64,000 nt of DNA from Bursaphelenchus xylophilus (taxonomy: Eukaryota; Nematoda; Chromadorea; Rhabditida; Aphelenchoididae). The translations under genes and the position numbers were made by a program. The notes under the pieces were generated by a model that saw only the letters and a program-made list of their open reading frames with translations, was not told where the DNA came from and did no database searches. Of the stretch, positions 31,011-45,200 are shown in pieces (positions within the stretch are counted from its first letter, which is position 1; each line of letters starts with the position of its first letter). The DNA is taken from assembly GCA_904066235.2 (NCBI GenBank), contig CAJFCV020000003.1, positions 10,168,001-10,232,000 on the forward strand. Direction: 5' to 3'.

Positions 31011-33250
31011 TCAGATGGTTTGCTCTGCTACGAGCGCAATTTGACTCCAAAATAGGTGAAACTTGCAGTGTTAAAATTTCATTCAGTTACGTTTCAAATG
31101 GTATATGGCACGTCGCTACACTCCGACATCTCTAATTCACTTTTTTTCATAACCGGTGCCTAGTACAATATCAGATGGTTTGCTCTGCTACGAGCGCAAT
31201 TTGACTCCAAAATAAGTGAAACTTTCAGAGTTAAAATTTCATTCAGTTACGTTTCAAATGGTGTATGTCACGTCGCTACACTCTGACATCTCTAATTCAC
31301 TTTTTTTCATAACCGGTGCCTAGTACAATATCAGATGGTTTGCTCTGCTACGAGCGCAATTTGACTCCAAAATAAGTGAAACTTTCAGAGTTAAAATTTC
31401 ATTCAGTTTCGTTTCAAATGGTGTATGTCACGTCGCTACACTCTGACATCTCTAATTCACTTTTTTTCATAACCGGTGCCTAGTACAATATCAGATGGTT
31501 TGCACTGCTACGAGCGCAATTTGACTCCAAAATAGGTGACACTTTCAGAGTTAAAATTTCATTCAGTTACGTTTATAATGGTATATGTCACGTCACTACA
31601 CTCCGACATCTCTAATTCACTTTTTTTCATAACCGGTGCCTAGTATAATATCAGATGGTTTGCTTTGCTACGAGCGCAATTTGACTCCAAAATAGGTGAA
31701 ACTTGCAGTGTTAAAATTTCATTCAGTTACGTTTCAAATGGTATATGTCACGTCACTACACTCCGACATTTCTAATTCACTTTTTTTCATAACCGGTGCC
31801 TAGTATAATATCAGATGGTTTGCTCTGGTATGAGCGCAATTTGACTCCAAAATAGGTGAAACTTGCAGTGTTAAAATTTCATTCAGTTACGTTTATAATG
31901 GTGTATGTCACGTCGCCACACTCCGACATCTCTAATTCACTTTTTTTCATAACCGGTGCCTAGTATAATATCAGATGGTTTGCTCTGCTACGAGCGCAAT
32001 TTGACTCCAAAATAGGTGAAACTTGCAGTGTTAAAATTTCATTCAGTTACGTTTATAATGGTATATGTCACGTCACTACACTCCGACATCTCTAATTCAC
32101 TTTTTTTCATAACCGGTGCCTAGTATAATATCAGATGGTTTGCTCTGCTACGAGCGCAATTTGACTCCAAAATAGGTGAAACTTGCAGTGTTAAAATTTC
32201 ATTCAGTTACGTTTCAAATGGTATATGGCACGTCGCTACACTCCGACATCTCTAATTCACTTTTTTTCATAACCGGTGCCTAGTACAATATCAGATGGTT
32301 TGCTCTGCTACGAGCGCAATTTGACTCCAAAATAAGTGAAACTTTCAGAGTTAAAATTTCATTCAGTTACGTTTCAAATGGTGTATGTCACGTCGCTACA
32401 CTCTGACATCTCTAATTCACTTTTTTTCATAACCGGTGCCTAGTACAATATCAGATGGTTTGCTCTGCTACGAGCGCAATTTGACTCCAAAATAAGTGAA
32501 ACTTTCAGAGTTAAAATTTCATTCAGTTTCGTTTCAAATGGTGTATGTCACGTCGCTACACTCTGACATCTCTAATTCACTTTTTTTCATAACCGGTGCC
32601 TAGTACAATATCAGATGGTTTGCACTGCTACGAGCGCAATTTGACTCCAAAATAGGTGACACTTTCAGAGTTAAAATTTCATTCAGTTACGTTTCATAAT
32701 GGTATATGTCACGTCACTACACTCCGACATCTCTAATTCACTTTTTTTCATAACCGGTGCCTAGTATAATATCAGATGGTTTGCTTTGCTACGAGCGCAA
32801 TTTGACTCCAAAATAGGTGAAACTTGCAGTGTTAAAATTTCATTCAGTTACGTTTCAAATGGTATATGGCACGTCGCTACACTCCGACATCTCTAATTCA
32901 CTTTTTTTCATAACCGGTGCCTAGTACAATATCAGATGGTTTGCTCTGCTACGAGCGCAATTTGACTCCAAAATAGGTGACACTTTCAGAGTTAAAATTT
33001 CATTCAGTTACGTTTATAATGGTATATGGCACGTCGCTACACTCCGACATCTCTAATTCACTTTTTTTCATAACCGGTGCCTAGTACAATATCAGATGGT
33101 TTGCTCTGCTACGAGCGCAATTTGACTCCAAAATAAGTGAAACTTTCAGAGTTAAAATTTCATTCAGTTACGTTTCAAATGGTGTATGTCACGTCGCTAC
33201 ACTCTGACATCTCTAATTCACTTTTTTTCATAACCGGTGCCTAGTACAAT
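31011..33250 (+). repeat. Duplicated seven-monomer block in the satellite
   Basis: Rare variants recur exactly 1120 bp apart. CAGTTTCG appears in the monomers at 31331 and 32451, TGCACTGC at 31491 and 32611, and GCTTTGCT at 31651 and 32771. This marks a seven-unit higher-order duplication. Confidence 0.7.
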
Positions 33251-36200
33251 ATCAGATGGTTTGCACTGCTACGAGCGCAATTTGACTCCAAAATAAGTGA
33301 AACTTTCAGAGTTAAAATTTCATTCAGTTACGTTTCAAATGGTATATGGCACGCCGCTACACTCCGACATCTCTAATTCACTTTTTTTCATAACCGGTGC
33401 CTAGTATAATATCAGATGGTTTGCTCTGCTACGAGCGCAATTTGACTCCAAAATAGGTGACACTTTCAGAGTTAAAATTTCATTCAGTTACGTTTCAAAT
33501 GGTGTATGTCACGTCGCTACACTCTGACATCTCTAATTCACTTTTTTTCATAACCGGTGCCTAGTATAATATCAGATGGTTTGCTCTGCTACGAGCGCAA
33601 TTTGACTCCAAAATAGGTGACACTTTCAGAGTTAAAATTTCATTCAGTTACGTTTCATAATGGTATATGTCACGTCACTACACTCCGACATCTCTAATTC
33701 ACTTTTTTTCATAACCGGTGCCTAGTACAATATCAGATGGTTTGCTCTGCTACGAGCGCAATTTGACTCCAAAATAGGTGATACTTTCAGAGTTAAAATT
33801 TCATTCAGTTACGTTTCAAATGGTGTATGTCACGTCGCTACACTCCGACATCTCTAATTCACTTTTTTTCATAACCGGTGCCTAGTACAATATCAGATGG
33901 TTTGCTCTGCTACGAGCGCAATTTGACTCCAAAATAAGTGAAACTTTCAGAGTTAAAATTTCATTCAGTTACGTTTCAAATGGTGTATGTCACGTCGCTA
34001 CACTCCGACATCTCTAATTCACTTTTTTTCATAACAGGTGCCTAGTATAATATCAGATGGTTTGCTCTGCTACGAGCGCAATTTGACTCCAAAATAAGTG
34101 AAACTTTCAGAGTTAAAATTTCATTCAGTTACGTTTCAAATGGTGTATGTCACGTCGCTACACTCCGACATCTCTAATTCACTTTTTTCATAACCGGTGC
34201 CTAGTACAATATCAGATGGTTTGCTCTGCTACGAGCGCAATTTGACTCCAAAATAAGTGAAACTTTCAGAGTTAAAATTTCATTCAGTTACGTTTCAAAT
34301 GGTGTATGTCACGTCGCTACACTCCGACATCTCTAATTCACTTTTTTTCATAACCGGTGCCTAGTACAATATCAGATGGTTTGCTCTGCTACGAGCGCAA
34401 TTTGACTCCAAAATAGGTGATACTTTCAGAGTTAAAATTTCATTCAGTTATGTTTCAAATGGTATATGGCACGTCGCTACACTCCGACATCTCTAATTCA
34501 CTTTTTTTCATAACCGGTGCCTAGTATAATATCAGATGGTTTGCTCTGCTACGAGCGCAATTTGACTCCAAAATAGGTGAAACTTGCAGTGTTAAAATTT
34601 CATTCAGTTATGTTTCAAATGGTATGTGTCACGTCGCTACACTCCGACATCTCTAATTCACTTTTTTTCATAACAGGTGCCTAGTATAATATCAGATGGT
34701 TTGCTCTGCTACGACCGTAACTTGACTCCAAAATAGGTAAAACTTGCAGTGCTAAAATTTCATTCAGTTACGTTTCAAATGGTGTATGTCACGTCGCTAC
34801 ACTCCGACATCTCTAATTCACTTTTTTTTATAACCGGTGCCTAGTACAATATCAGATGGTTTGCTCTGCTACGAGCGCAATTTGACTCCAAAATAAGTGA
34901 AACTTTCAGAGTTAAAATTTCATTCAGTTATGTTTCAAATGGTATATGGCACGTCGCTACACTCCGACATCTCTAATTCACTTTTTTTCATAACCGGTGC
35001 CTAGTATAATATCAGATGGTTTGCTCTGCTACGAGCGCAATTTGACTCCAAAATAGGTGATACTTGCAGTGTTAAAATTTCATTCAGTTACGTTTCAAAT
35101 GGTGTATGTCACGTCGCTACACTCCGACATCTCTAATTCACTTTTTTTCATAACCGGTGCCTAGTATAATATCAGATGGTTTGCTCTGCTACGACCGTAA
35201 CTTGACTCCAAAATAGGTAAAACTTGCAGTGCTAACATTTCATTCGGTTATGTTTCAAATGCTATATGTCACGTCGCTACACTCCGACATCTCTAATTCA
35301 CTTTTTTTATAACCGGTGCCTAGTACAATATCAGATGGTTTGCTCTGCTACGAGCGCAATTTGACTCCAAAATAGGTGATACTTGCAGTGTTAAAATTTC
35401 ATTCAGTTATGTTTCAAATGCTATATGTCACGTCGCTACACTCCGACATCTCTAATTCACTTTTTTTATAACCGGTGCCTAGTACAATATCAGATGGTTT
35501 GCTCTGCTACGAGCGCAATTTGACTCCAAAATAGGTGATACTTTCAGAGTTAAAATTTCATTCAGTTATGTTTCAAATGGTGTATGGCACGTCGCTACAC
35601 TCCGACATCTCTAATTCACTTTTTTCATAACCGGTGCCTAGTATAATATCAGATGGTTTGCTCTGCTACGAGCGCAATTTGACTCCAAAATAAGTGAAAC
35701 TTTCAGAGTTAAAATTTCCTTCAGTTATGTTTCAAATGGTATATGGCACGTCGCTACACTCCGACATCTCTAATTCACTTTTTTTCATAACAGGTGCCTA
35801 GTATAATATCAGATGGTTTGCTCTGCTACGAGCGCAATTTGACTCCAAAATAAGTGAAACTTTCAGAGTTAAAATTTCATTCAGTTACGTTTCAAATGGT
35901 GTATGTCACGTCGCTACACTCCGACATCTCTAATTCACTTTTTTTCATAACCGGTGCCTAGTACAATATCAGATGGTTTGCTCTGCTACGAGCGCAATTT
36001 GACTCCAAAATAGGTGATACTTGCAGTGTTAAAATTTCATTCAGTTATGTTTCAAATGGTATGTGTCACGTCGCTACACTCCGACATCTCTAATTCACTT
36101 TTTTTCATAACAGGTGCCTAGTATAATATCAGATGGTTTGCTCTGCTACGAGCGCAATTTGACTCCAAAATAGGTGAAACTTGCAGTGCTAAAATTTCAT

Positions 36201-39200
36201 TCAGTTACGTTTCAAATGGTGTATGTCACGTCGCTACACTCCGACATCTCTAATTCACTTTTTTTTATAACCGGTGCCTAGTACAATATCAGATGGTTTG
36301 CTCTGCTACGAGCGCAATTTGACTCCAAAATAGGTGATACTTGCAGTGTTAAAATTTCATTCAGTTACGTTTCAAATGGTGTATGTCACGTCGCTACACT
36401 CCGACATCTCTAATTCACTTTTTTTCATAACCGGTGCCTAGTATAATATCAGATGGTTTGCTCTGCTACGACCGTAACTTGACTCCAAAATAGGTAAAAC
36501 TTGCAGTGCTAAAATTTCATTCGGTTATGTTTCAAATGCTATATGTCACGTCGCTACACTCCGACATCTCTAATTCACTTTTTTTATAACCGGTGCCTAG
36601 TACAATATCAGATGGTTTGCTCTGCTACGAGCGCAATTTGACTCCAAAATAGGTGATACTTGCAGTGTTAAAATTTCATTCAGTTATGTTTCAAATGCTA
36701 TATGTCACGTCGCTACACTCCGACATCTCTAATTCACTTTTTTTATAACCGGTGCCTAGTACAATATCAGATGGTTTGCTCTGCTACGAGCGCAATTTGA
36801 CTCCAAAATAGGTGATACTTTCAGAGTTAAAATTTCATTCAGTTATGTTTCAAACGGTGTATGGCACGTCGCTACACTCCGACATCTCTAATTCACTTTT
36901 TTTCATAACCGGTGCCTAGTATAATATCAGATGGTTTGCTCTGCTACGAGCGCAATTTGACTCCAAAATAAGTGAAACTTTCAGAGTTAAAATTTCCTTC
37001 AGTTATGTTTCAAATGGTATGTGTCACGTCGCTACACTCCGACATCTCTAATTCACTTTTTTTCATAACAGGTGCCTAGTATAATATCAGATGGTTTGCT
37101 CTGCTACGAGCGCAATTTGACTCCAAAATAGGTGAAACTTTCAGTGTTAAAATTTCATTCAGTTACGTTTCAAATGGTGTATGTCACGTCGCTACACTCC
37201 GACATCTCTAATTCACTTTTTTTTATAACCGGTGCCTAGTACAATATCAGATGGTTTGCTCTGCTACGAGCGCAATTTGACTCCAAAATAGGTGATACTT
37301 GCAGTGTTAAAATTTCATTCAGTTACGTTTCAAATGGTGTATGTCACGTCGCTACACTCCGACATCTCTAATTCACTTTTTTTCATAACCGGTGCCTAGT
37401 ATAATATCAGATGGTTTGCTCTGCTACGACCGTAACTTGACTCCAAAATAGGTAAAACTTGCAGTGCTAAAATTTCATTCGGTTATGTTTCAAACGGTGT
37501 ATGGCACGTCGCTACACTCCGACATCTCTAATTCACTTTTTTTCATAACCGGTGCCTAGTATAATATCAGATGGTTTGCTCTGCTACGAGCGCAATTTGA
37601 CTCCAAAATAAGTGAAACTTTCAGAGTTAAAATTTCCTTCAGTTATGTTTCAAATGGTATATGGCACGTCGCTACACTCCGACATCTCTAATTCACTTTT
37701 TTTCATAACCGGTGCCTAGTATAATATCAGATGGTTTGCTCTGCTACGACCGTAACTTGACTCCAAAATAGGTGAAACTTTCAGAGTTAAAATTTCATTC
37801 AGTTATGTTTCAAATGGTGTATGGCACGTCGCTACACTCCGACATCTCTAATTCACTTTTTTTCATAACCGGTGCCTAGTATAATATCAGATGGTTTGCT
37901 CTGCTACGAGCGCAATTTGACTCCAAAATAAGTGAAACTTTCAGAGTTAAAATTTCCTTCAGTTATGTTTCAAATGGTATATGGCACGTCGCTACACTCC
38001 GACATCTCTAATTCACTTTTTTTCATAACAGGTGCCTAGTATAATATCAGATGGTTTGCTCTGCTACGAGCGCAATTTGACTCCAAAATAAGTGAAACTT
38101 TCAGAGTTAAAATTTCATTCAGTTACGTTTCAAATGGTGTATGTCACGTCGCTACACTCCGACATCTCTAATTCACTTTTTTTCATAACCGGTGCCTAGT
38201 ATAATATCAGATGGTTTGCTCTGCTACGACCGTAACTTGACTCCAAAATAGGTAAAACTTGCAGTGCTAAAATTTCATTCAGTTACGTTTCAAATGGTGT
38301 ATGTCACGTCGCTACACTCCGACATCTCTAATTCACTTTTTTTTATAACCGGTGCCTAGTACAATATCAGATGGTTTGCTCTGCTACGAGCGCAATTTGA
38401 CTCCAAAATAGGTGATACTTGCAGTGTTAAAATTTCATTCAGTTACGTTTCAAATGGTGTATGTCACGTCGCTACACTCCGACATCTCTAATTCACTTTT
38501 TTTCATAACCGGTGCCTAGTATAATATCAGATGGTTTGCTCTGCTACGACCGTAACTTGACTCCAAAATAGGTGAAACTTTCAGAGTTAAAATTTCATTC
38601 AGTTATGTTTCAAACGGTGTATGGCACGTCGCTACACTCCGACATCTCTAATTCACTTTTTTTCATAACCGGTGCCTAGTATAATATCAGATGGTTTGCT
38701 CTGCTACGAGCGCAATTTGACTCCAAAATAAGTGAAACTTTCAGAGTTAAAATTTCCTTCAGTTATGTTTCAAATGGTATATGGCACGTCGCTACACTCC
38801 GACATCTCTAATTCACTTTTTTTCATAACAGGTGCCTAGTATAATATCAGATGGTTTGCTCTGCTACGAGCGCAATTTGACTCCAAAATAAGTGAAACTT
38901 TCAGAGTTAAAATTTCATTCAGTTACGTTTCAAATGGTGTATGTCACGTCGCTACACTCCGACATCTCTAATTCACTTTTTTTCATAACCGGTGCCTAGT
39001 ACAATATCAGATGGTTTGCTCTGCTACGAGCGCAATTTGACTCCAAAATAGGTGATACTTGCAGTGTTAAAATTTCATTCAGTTATGTTTCAAATGGTAT
39101 GTGTCACGTCGCTACACTCCGACATCTCTAATTCACTTTTTTTCATAACAGGTGCCTAGTATAATATCAGATGGTTTGCTCTGCTACGAGCGCAATTTGA

Positions 39201-42200
39201 CTCCAAAATAGGTGAAACTTGCAGTGCTAAAATTTCATTCAGTTACGTTTCAAATGGTGTATGTCACGTCGCTACACTCCGACATCTCTAATTCACTTTT
39301 TTTATAACCGGTGCCTAGTACAATATCAGATGGTTTGCTCTGCTACGAGCGCAATTTGACTCCAAAATAGGTGATACTTGCAGTGTTAAAATTTCATTCA
39401 GTTACGTTTCAAATGGTGTATGTCACGTCGCTACACTCCGACATCTCTAATTCACTTTTTTTCATAACCGGTGCCTAGTATAATATCAGATGGTTTGCTC
39501 TGCTACGACCGTAATTTGACTCCAAAATAGGTAAAACTTGCAGTGCTAAAATTTCATTCGGTTATGTTTCAAATGCTATATGTCACGTCGCTACACTCCG
39601 ACATCTCTAATTCACTTTTTTTATAACCGGTGCCTAGTACAATATCAGATGGTTTGCTCTGCTACGAGCGCAATTTGACTCCAAAATAGGTGATACTTGC
39701 AGTGTTAAAATTTCATTCAGTTATGTTTCAAATGCTATATGTCACGTCGCTACACTCCGACATCTCTAATTCACTTTTTTTATAACCGGTGCCTAGTACA
39801 ATATCAGATGGTTTGCTCTGCTACGAGCGCAATTTGACTCCAAAATAGGTGATACTTTCAGAGTTAAAATTTCATTCAGTTATGTTTCAAACGGTGTATG
39901 GCACGTCGCTACACTCCGACATCTCTAATTCACTTTTTTCATAACCGGTGCCTAGTATAATATCAGATGGTTTGCTCTGCTACGAGCGCAATTTGACTCC
40001 AAAATAAGTGAAACTTTCAGAGTTAAAATTTCCTTCAGTTATGTTTCAAATGGTATATGGCACGTCGCTACACTCCGACATCTCTAATTCACTTTTTTTC
40101 ATAACAGGTGCCTAGTATAATATCAGATGGTTTGCTCTGCTACGAGCGCAATTTGACTCCAAAATAAGTGAAACTTTCAGAGTTAAAATTTCATTCAGTT
40201 ACGTTTCAAATGGTGTATGTCACGTCGCTACACTCCGACATCTCTAATTCACTTTTTTTCATAACCGGTGCCTAGTACAATATCAGATGGTTTGCTCTGC
40301 TACGAGCGCAATTTGACTCCAAAATAGGTGATACTTTCAGAGTTAAAATTTCATTCAGTTACGTTTCAAATGGTGTATGTCACGTCGCTACACTCCGACA
40401 TCTCTAATTCACTTTTTTCATAACCGGTGCCTAGTACAATATCAGATGGTTTGCTCTGCTACGAGCGCAATTTGACTCCAAAATAAGTGAAACTTTCAGA
40501 GTTAAAATTTCATTCAGTTACGTTTCAAATGGTGTATGTCACGTCGCTACACTCCGACATCTCTAATTCACTTTTTTTCATAACCGGTGCCTAGTACAAT
40601 ATCAGATGGTTTGCTCTGCTACGAGCGCAATTTGACTCCAAAATAAGTGAAACTTTCAGAGTTAAAATTTCATTCAGTTACGTTTCAAATGGTGTATGTC
40701 ACGTCGCTACACTCCGACATCTCTAATTCACTTTTTTTCATAACCGGTGCCTAGTACAATATCAGATGGTTTGCTCTGCTACGAGCGCAATTTGACTCCA
40801 AAATAGGTGATACTTTCAGAGTTAAAATTTCATTCAGTTACGTTTCAAATGGTGTATGTCACGTCGCTACACTCCGACATCTCTAATTCACTTTTTTCAT
40901 AACCGGTGCCTAGTACAATATCAGATGGTTTGCTCTGCTACGAGCGCAATTTGACTCCAAAATAAGTGAAACTTTCAGAGTTAAAATTTCATTCAGTTAC
41001 GTTTCAAATGGTGTATGTCACGTCGCTACACTCCGACATCTCTAATTCACTTTTTTCATAACAGGTGCCTAGTATAATATCAGATGGTTTGCTCTGCTAC
41101 GAGCGCAATTTGACTCCAAAATAAGTGAAACTTTCAGAGTTAAAATTTCATTCAGTTACGTTTCAAATGGTGTATGTCACGTCGCTACACTCCGACATCT
41201 CTAATTCACTTTTTTTTATAACCGGTGCCTAGTACAATATCAGATGGTTTGCTCTGCTACGAGCGCAATTTGACTCCAAAATAGGTGATACTTTCAGAGT
41301 TAAAATTTCATTCAGTTATGTTTCAAACGGTGTATGGCACGTCGCTACACTCCGACATCTCTAATTCACTTTTTTTCATAACCGGTGCCTAGTATAATAT
41401 CAGATGGTTTGCTCTGCTACGAGCGCAATTTGACTCCAAAATAAGTGAAACTTTCAGAGTTAAAATTTCCTTCAGTTATGTTTCAAATGGTATATGGCAC
41501 GTCGCTACACTCCGACATCTCTAATTCACTTTTTTTCATAACAGGTGCCTAGTATAATATCAGATGGTTTGCTCTGCTACGAGCGCAATTTGACTCCAAA
41601 ATAAGTGAAACTTTCAGAGTTAAAATTTCATTCAGTTACGTTTCAAATGGTGTATGTCACGTCGCTACACTCCGACATCTCTAATTCACTTTTTTTCATA
41701 ACCGGTGCCTAGTACAATATCAGATGGTTTGCTCTGCTACGAGCGCAATTTGACTCCAAAATAAGTGAAACTTTCAGAGTTAAAATTTCATTCAGTTACG
41801 TTTCAAATGGTGTATGTCACGTCGCTACACTCCGACATCTCTAATTCACTTTTTTTCATAACCGGTGCCTAGTACAATATCAGATGGTTTGCTCTGCTAC
41901 GAGCGCAATTTGACTCCAAAATAGGTGATACTTGCAGTGTTAAAATTTCATTCAGTTACGTTTCAAATGGTGTATGTCACGTCGCTACACTCCGACATCT
42001 CTAATTCACTTTTTTCATAACCGGTGCCTAGTATAATATCAGATGGTTTGCTCTGCTACGACCGTAACTTGACTCCAAAATAGGTAAAACTTGCAGTGCT
42101 AAAATTTCATTCGGTTATGTTTCAAATGCTATATGTCACGTCGCTACACTCCGACATCTCTAATTCACTTTTTTTATAACCGGTGCCTAGTACAATATCA

Positions 42201-45200
42201 GATGGTTTGCTCTGCTACGAGCGCAATTTGACTCCAAAATAGGTGATACTTGCAGTGTTAAAATTTCATTCAGTTATGTTTCAAATGCTATATGTCACGT
42301 CGCTACACTCCGACATCTCTAATTCACTTTTTTTATAACCGGTGCCTAGTACAATATCAGATGGTTTGCTCTGCTACGAGCGCAATTTGACTCCAAAATA
42401 GGTGAAACTTTCAGAGTTAAAATTTCATTCAGTTATGTTTCAAATGGTGTATGTCACGTCGCTACACTCCGACATCTCTAATTCACTTTTTTTCATAACC
42501 GGTGCCTAGTATAATATCAGATGGTTTGCTCTGCTACGAGCGCAATTTGACTCCAAAATAAGTGAAACTTTCAGAGTTAAAATTTCATTCAGTTATGTTT
42601 CAAATGGTATATGGCACGTCGCTACACTCCGACATCTCTAATTCACTTTTTTTCATAACAGGTGCCTAGTATAATATCAGATGGTTTGCTCTGCTACGAG
42701 CGCAATTTGACTCCAAAATAAGTGAAACTTTCAGAGTTAAAATTTCATTCAGTTACGTTTCAAATGGTGTATGTCACGTCGCTACACTCCGACATCTCTA
42801 ATTCACTTTTTTTCATAACCGGTGCCTAGTACAATATCAGATGGTTTGCTCTGCTACGAGCGCAATTTGACTCCAAAATAGGTGATACTTTCAGAGTTAA
42901 AATTTCATTCAGTTACGTTTCAAATGGTGTATGTCACGTCGCTACACTCCGACATCTCTAATTCACTTTTTTTCATAACCGGTGCCTAGTACAATATCAG
43001 ATGGTTTGCTCTGCTACGAGCGCAATTTGACTCCAAAATAAGTGAAACTTTCAGAGTTAAAATTTCATTCAGTTACGTTTCAAATGGTGTATGTCACGTC
43101 GCTACACTCCGACATCTCTAATTCACTTTTTTTCATAACCGGTGCCTAGTACAATATCAGATGGTTTGCTCTGCTACGAGCGCAATTTGACTCCAAAATA
43201 AGTGAAACTTTCAGAGTTAAAATTTCATTCAGTTACGTTTCAAATGGTGTATGTCACGTCGCTACACTCCGACATCTCTAATTCACTTTTTTTCATAACC
43301 GGTGCCTAGTACAATATCAGATGGTTTGCTCTGCTACGAGCGCAATTTGACTCCAAAATAGGTGATACTTTCAGAGTTAAAATTTCATTCAGTTACGTTT
43401 CAAATGGTGTATGTCACGTCGCTACACTCCGACATCTCTAATTCACTTTTTTTCATAACCGGTGCCTAGTACAATATCAGATGGTTTGCTCTGCTACGAG
43501 CGCAATTTGACTCCAAAATAAGTGAAACTTTCAGAGTTAAAATTTCATTCAGTTACGTTTCAAATGGTGTATGTCACGTCGCTACACTCCGACATCTCTA
43601 ATTCACTTTTTTTCATAACAGGTGCCTAGTATAATATCAGATGGTTTGCTCTGCTACGAGCGCAATTTGACTCCAAAATAAGTGAAACTTTCAGAGTTAA
43701 AATTTCATTCAGTTACGTTTCAAATGGTGTATGTCACGTCGCTACACTCCGACATCTCTAATTCACTTTTTTTCATAACCGGTGCCTAGTACAATATCAG
43801 ATGGTTTGCTCTGCTACGAGCGCAATTTGACTCCAAAATAGGTGATACTTTCAGAGTTAAAATTTCATTCAGTTATGTTTCAAATGGTGTATGTCACGTC
43901 GCTACACTCCGACATCTCTAATTCACTTTTTTTCATAACCGGTGCCTAGTATAATATCAGATGGTTTGCTCTGCTACGAGCGCAATTTGACTCCAAAATA
44001 AGTGAAACTTTCAGAGTTAAAATTTCATTCAGTTATGTTTCAAATGGTATATGGCACGTCGCTACACTCCGACATCTCTAATTCACTTTTTTTCATAACA
44101 GGTGCCTAGTATAATATCAGATGGTTTGCTCTGCTACGAGCGCAATTTGACTCCAAAATAAGTGAAACTTTCAGAGTTAAAATTTCATTCAGTTACGTTT
44201 CAAATGGTGTATGTCACGTCGCTACACTCCGACATCTCTAATTCACTTTTTTCATAACCGGTGCCTAGTACAATATCAGATGGTTTGCTCTGCTACGAGC
44301 GCAATTTGACTCCAAAATAAGTGAAACTTTCAGAGTTAAAATTTCATTCAGTTACGTTTCAAATGGTGTATGTCACGTCGCTACACTCCGACATCTCTAA
44401 TTCACTTTTTTTCATAACCGGTGCCTAGTACAATATCAGATGGTTTGCTCTGCTACGAGCGCAATTTGACTCCAAAATAGGTGATACTTTCAGAGTTAAA
44501 ATTTCATTCAGTTACGTTTCAAATGGTGTATGTCACGTCGCTACACTCCGACATCTCTAATTCACTTTTTTTCATAACCGGTGCCTAGTACAATATCAGA
44601 TGGTTTGCTCTGCTACGAGCGCAATTTGACTCCAAAATAAGTGAAACTTTCAGAGTTAAAATTTCATTCAGTTACGTTTCAAATGGTGTATGTCACGTCG
44701 CTACACTCCGACATCTCTAATTCACTTTTTTTCATAACAGGTGCCTAGTATAATATCAGATGGTTTGCTCTGCTACGAGCGCAATTTGACTCCAAAATAA
44801 GTGAAACTTTCAGAGTTAAAATTTCATTCAGTTACGTTTCAAATGGTGTATGTCACGTCGCTACACTCCGACATCTCTAATTCACTTTTTTTCATAACCG
44901 GTGCCTAGTACAATATCAGATGGTTTGCTCTGCTACGAGCGCAATTTGACTCCAAAATAAGTGAAACTTTCAGAGTTAAAATTTCATTCAGTTACGTTTC
45001 AAATGGTGTATGTCACGTCGCTACACTCCGACATCTCTAATTCACTTTTTTTCATAACCGGTGCCTAGTACAATATCAGATGGTTTGCTCTGCTACGAGC
45101 GCAATTTGACTCCAAAATAGGTGATACTTTCAGAGTTAAAATTTCATTCAGTTACGTTTCAAATGGTGTATGTCACGTCGCTACACTCCGACATCTCTAA

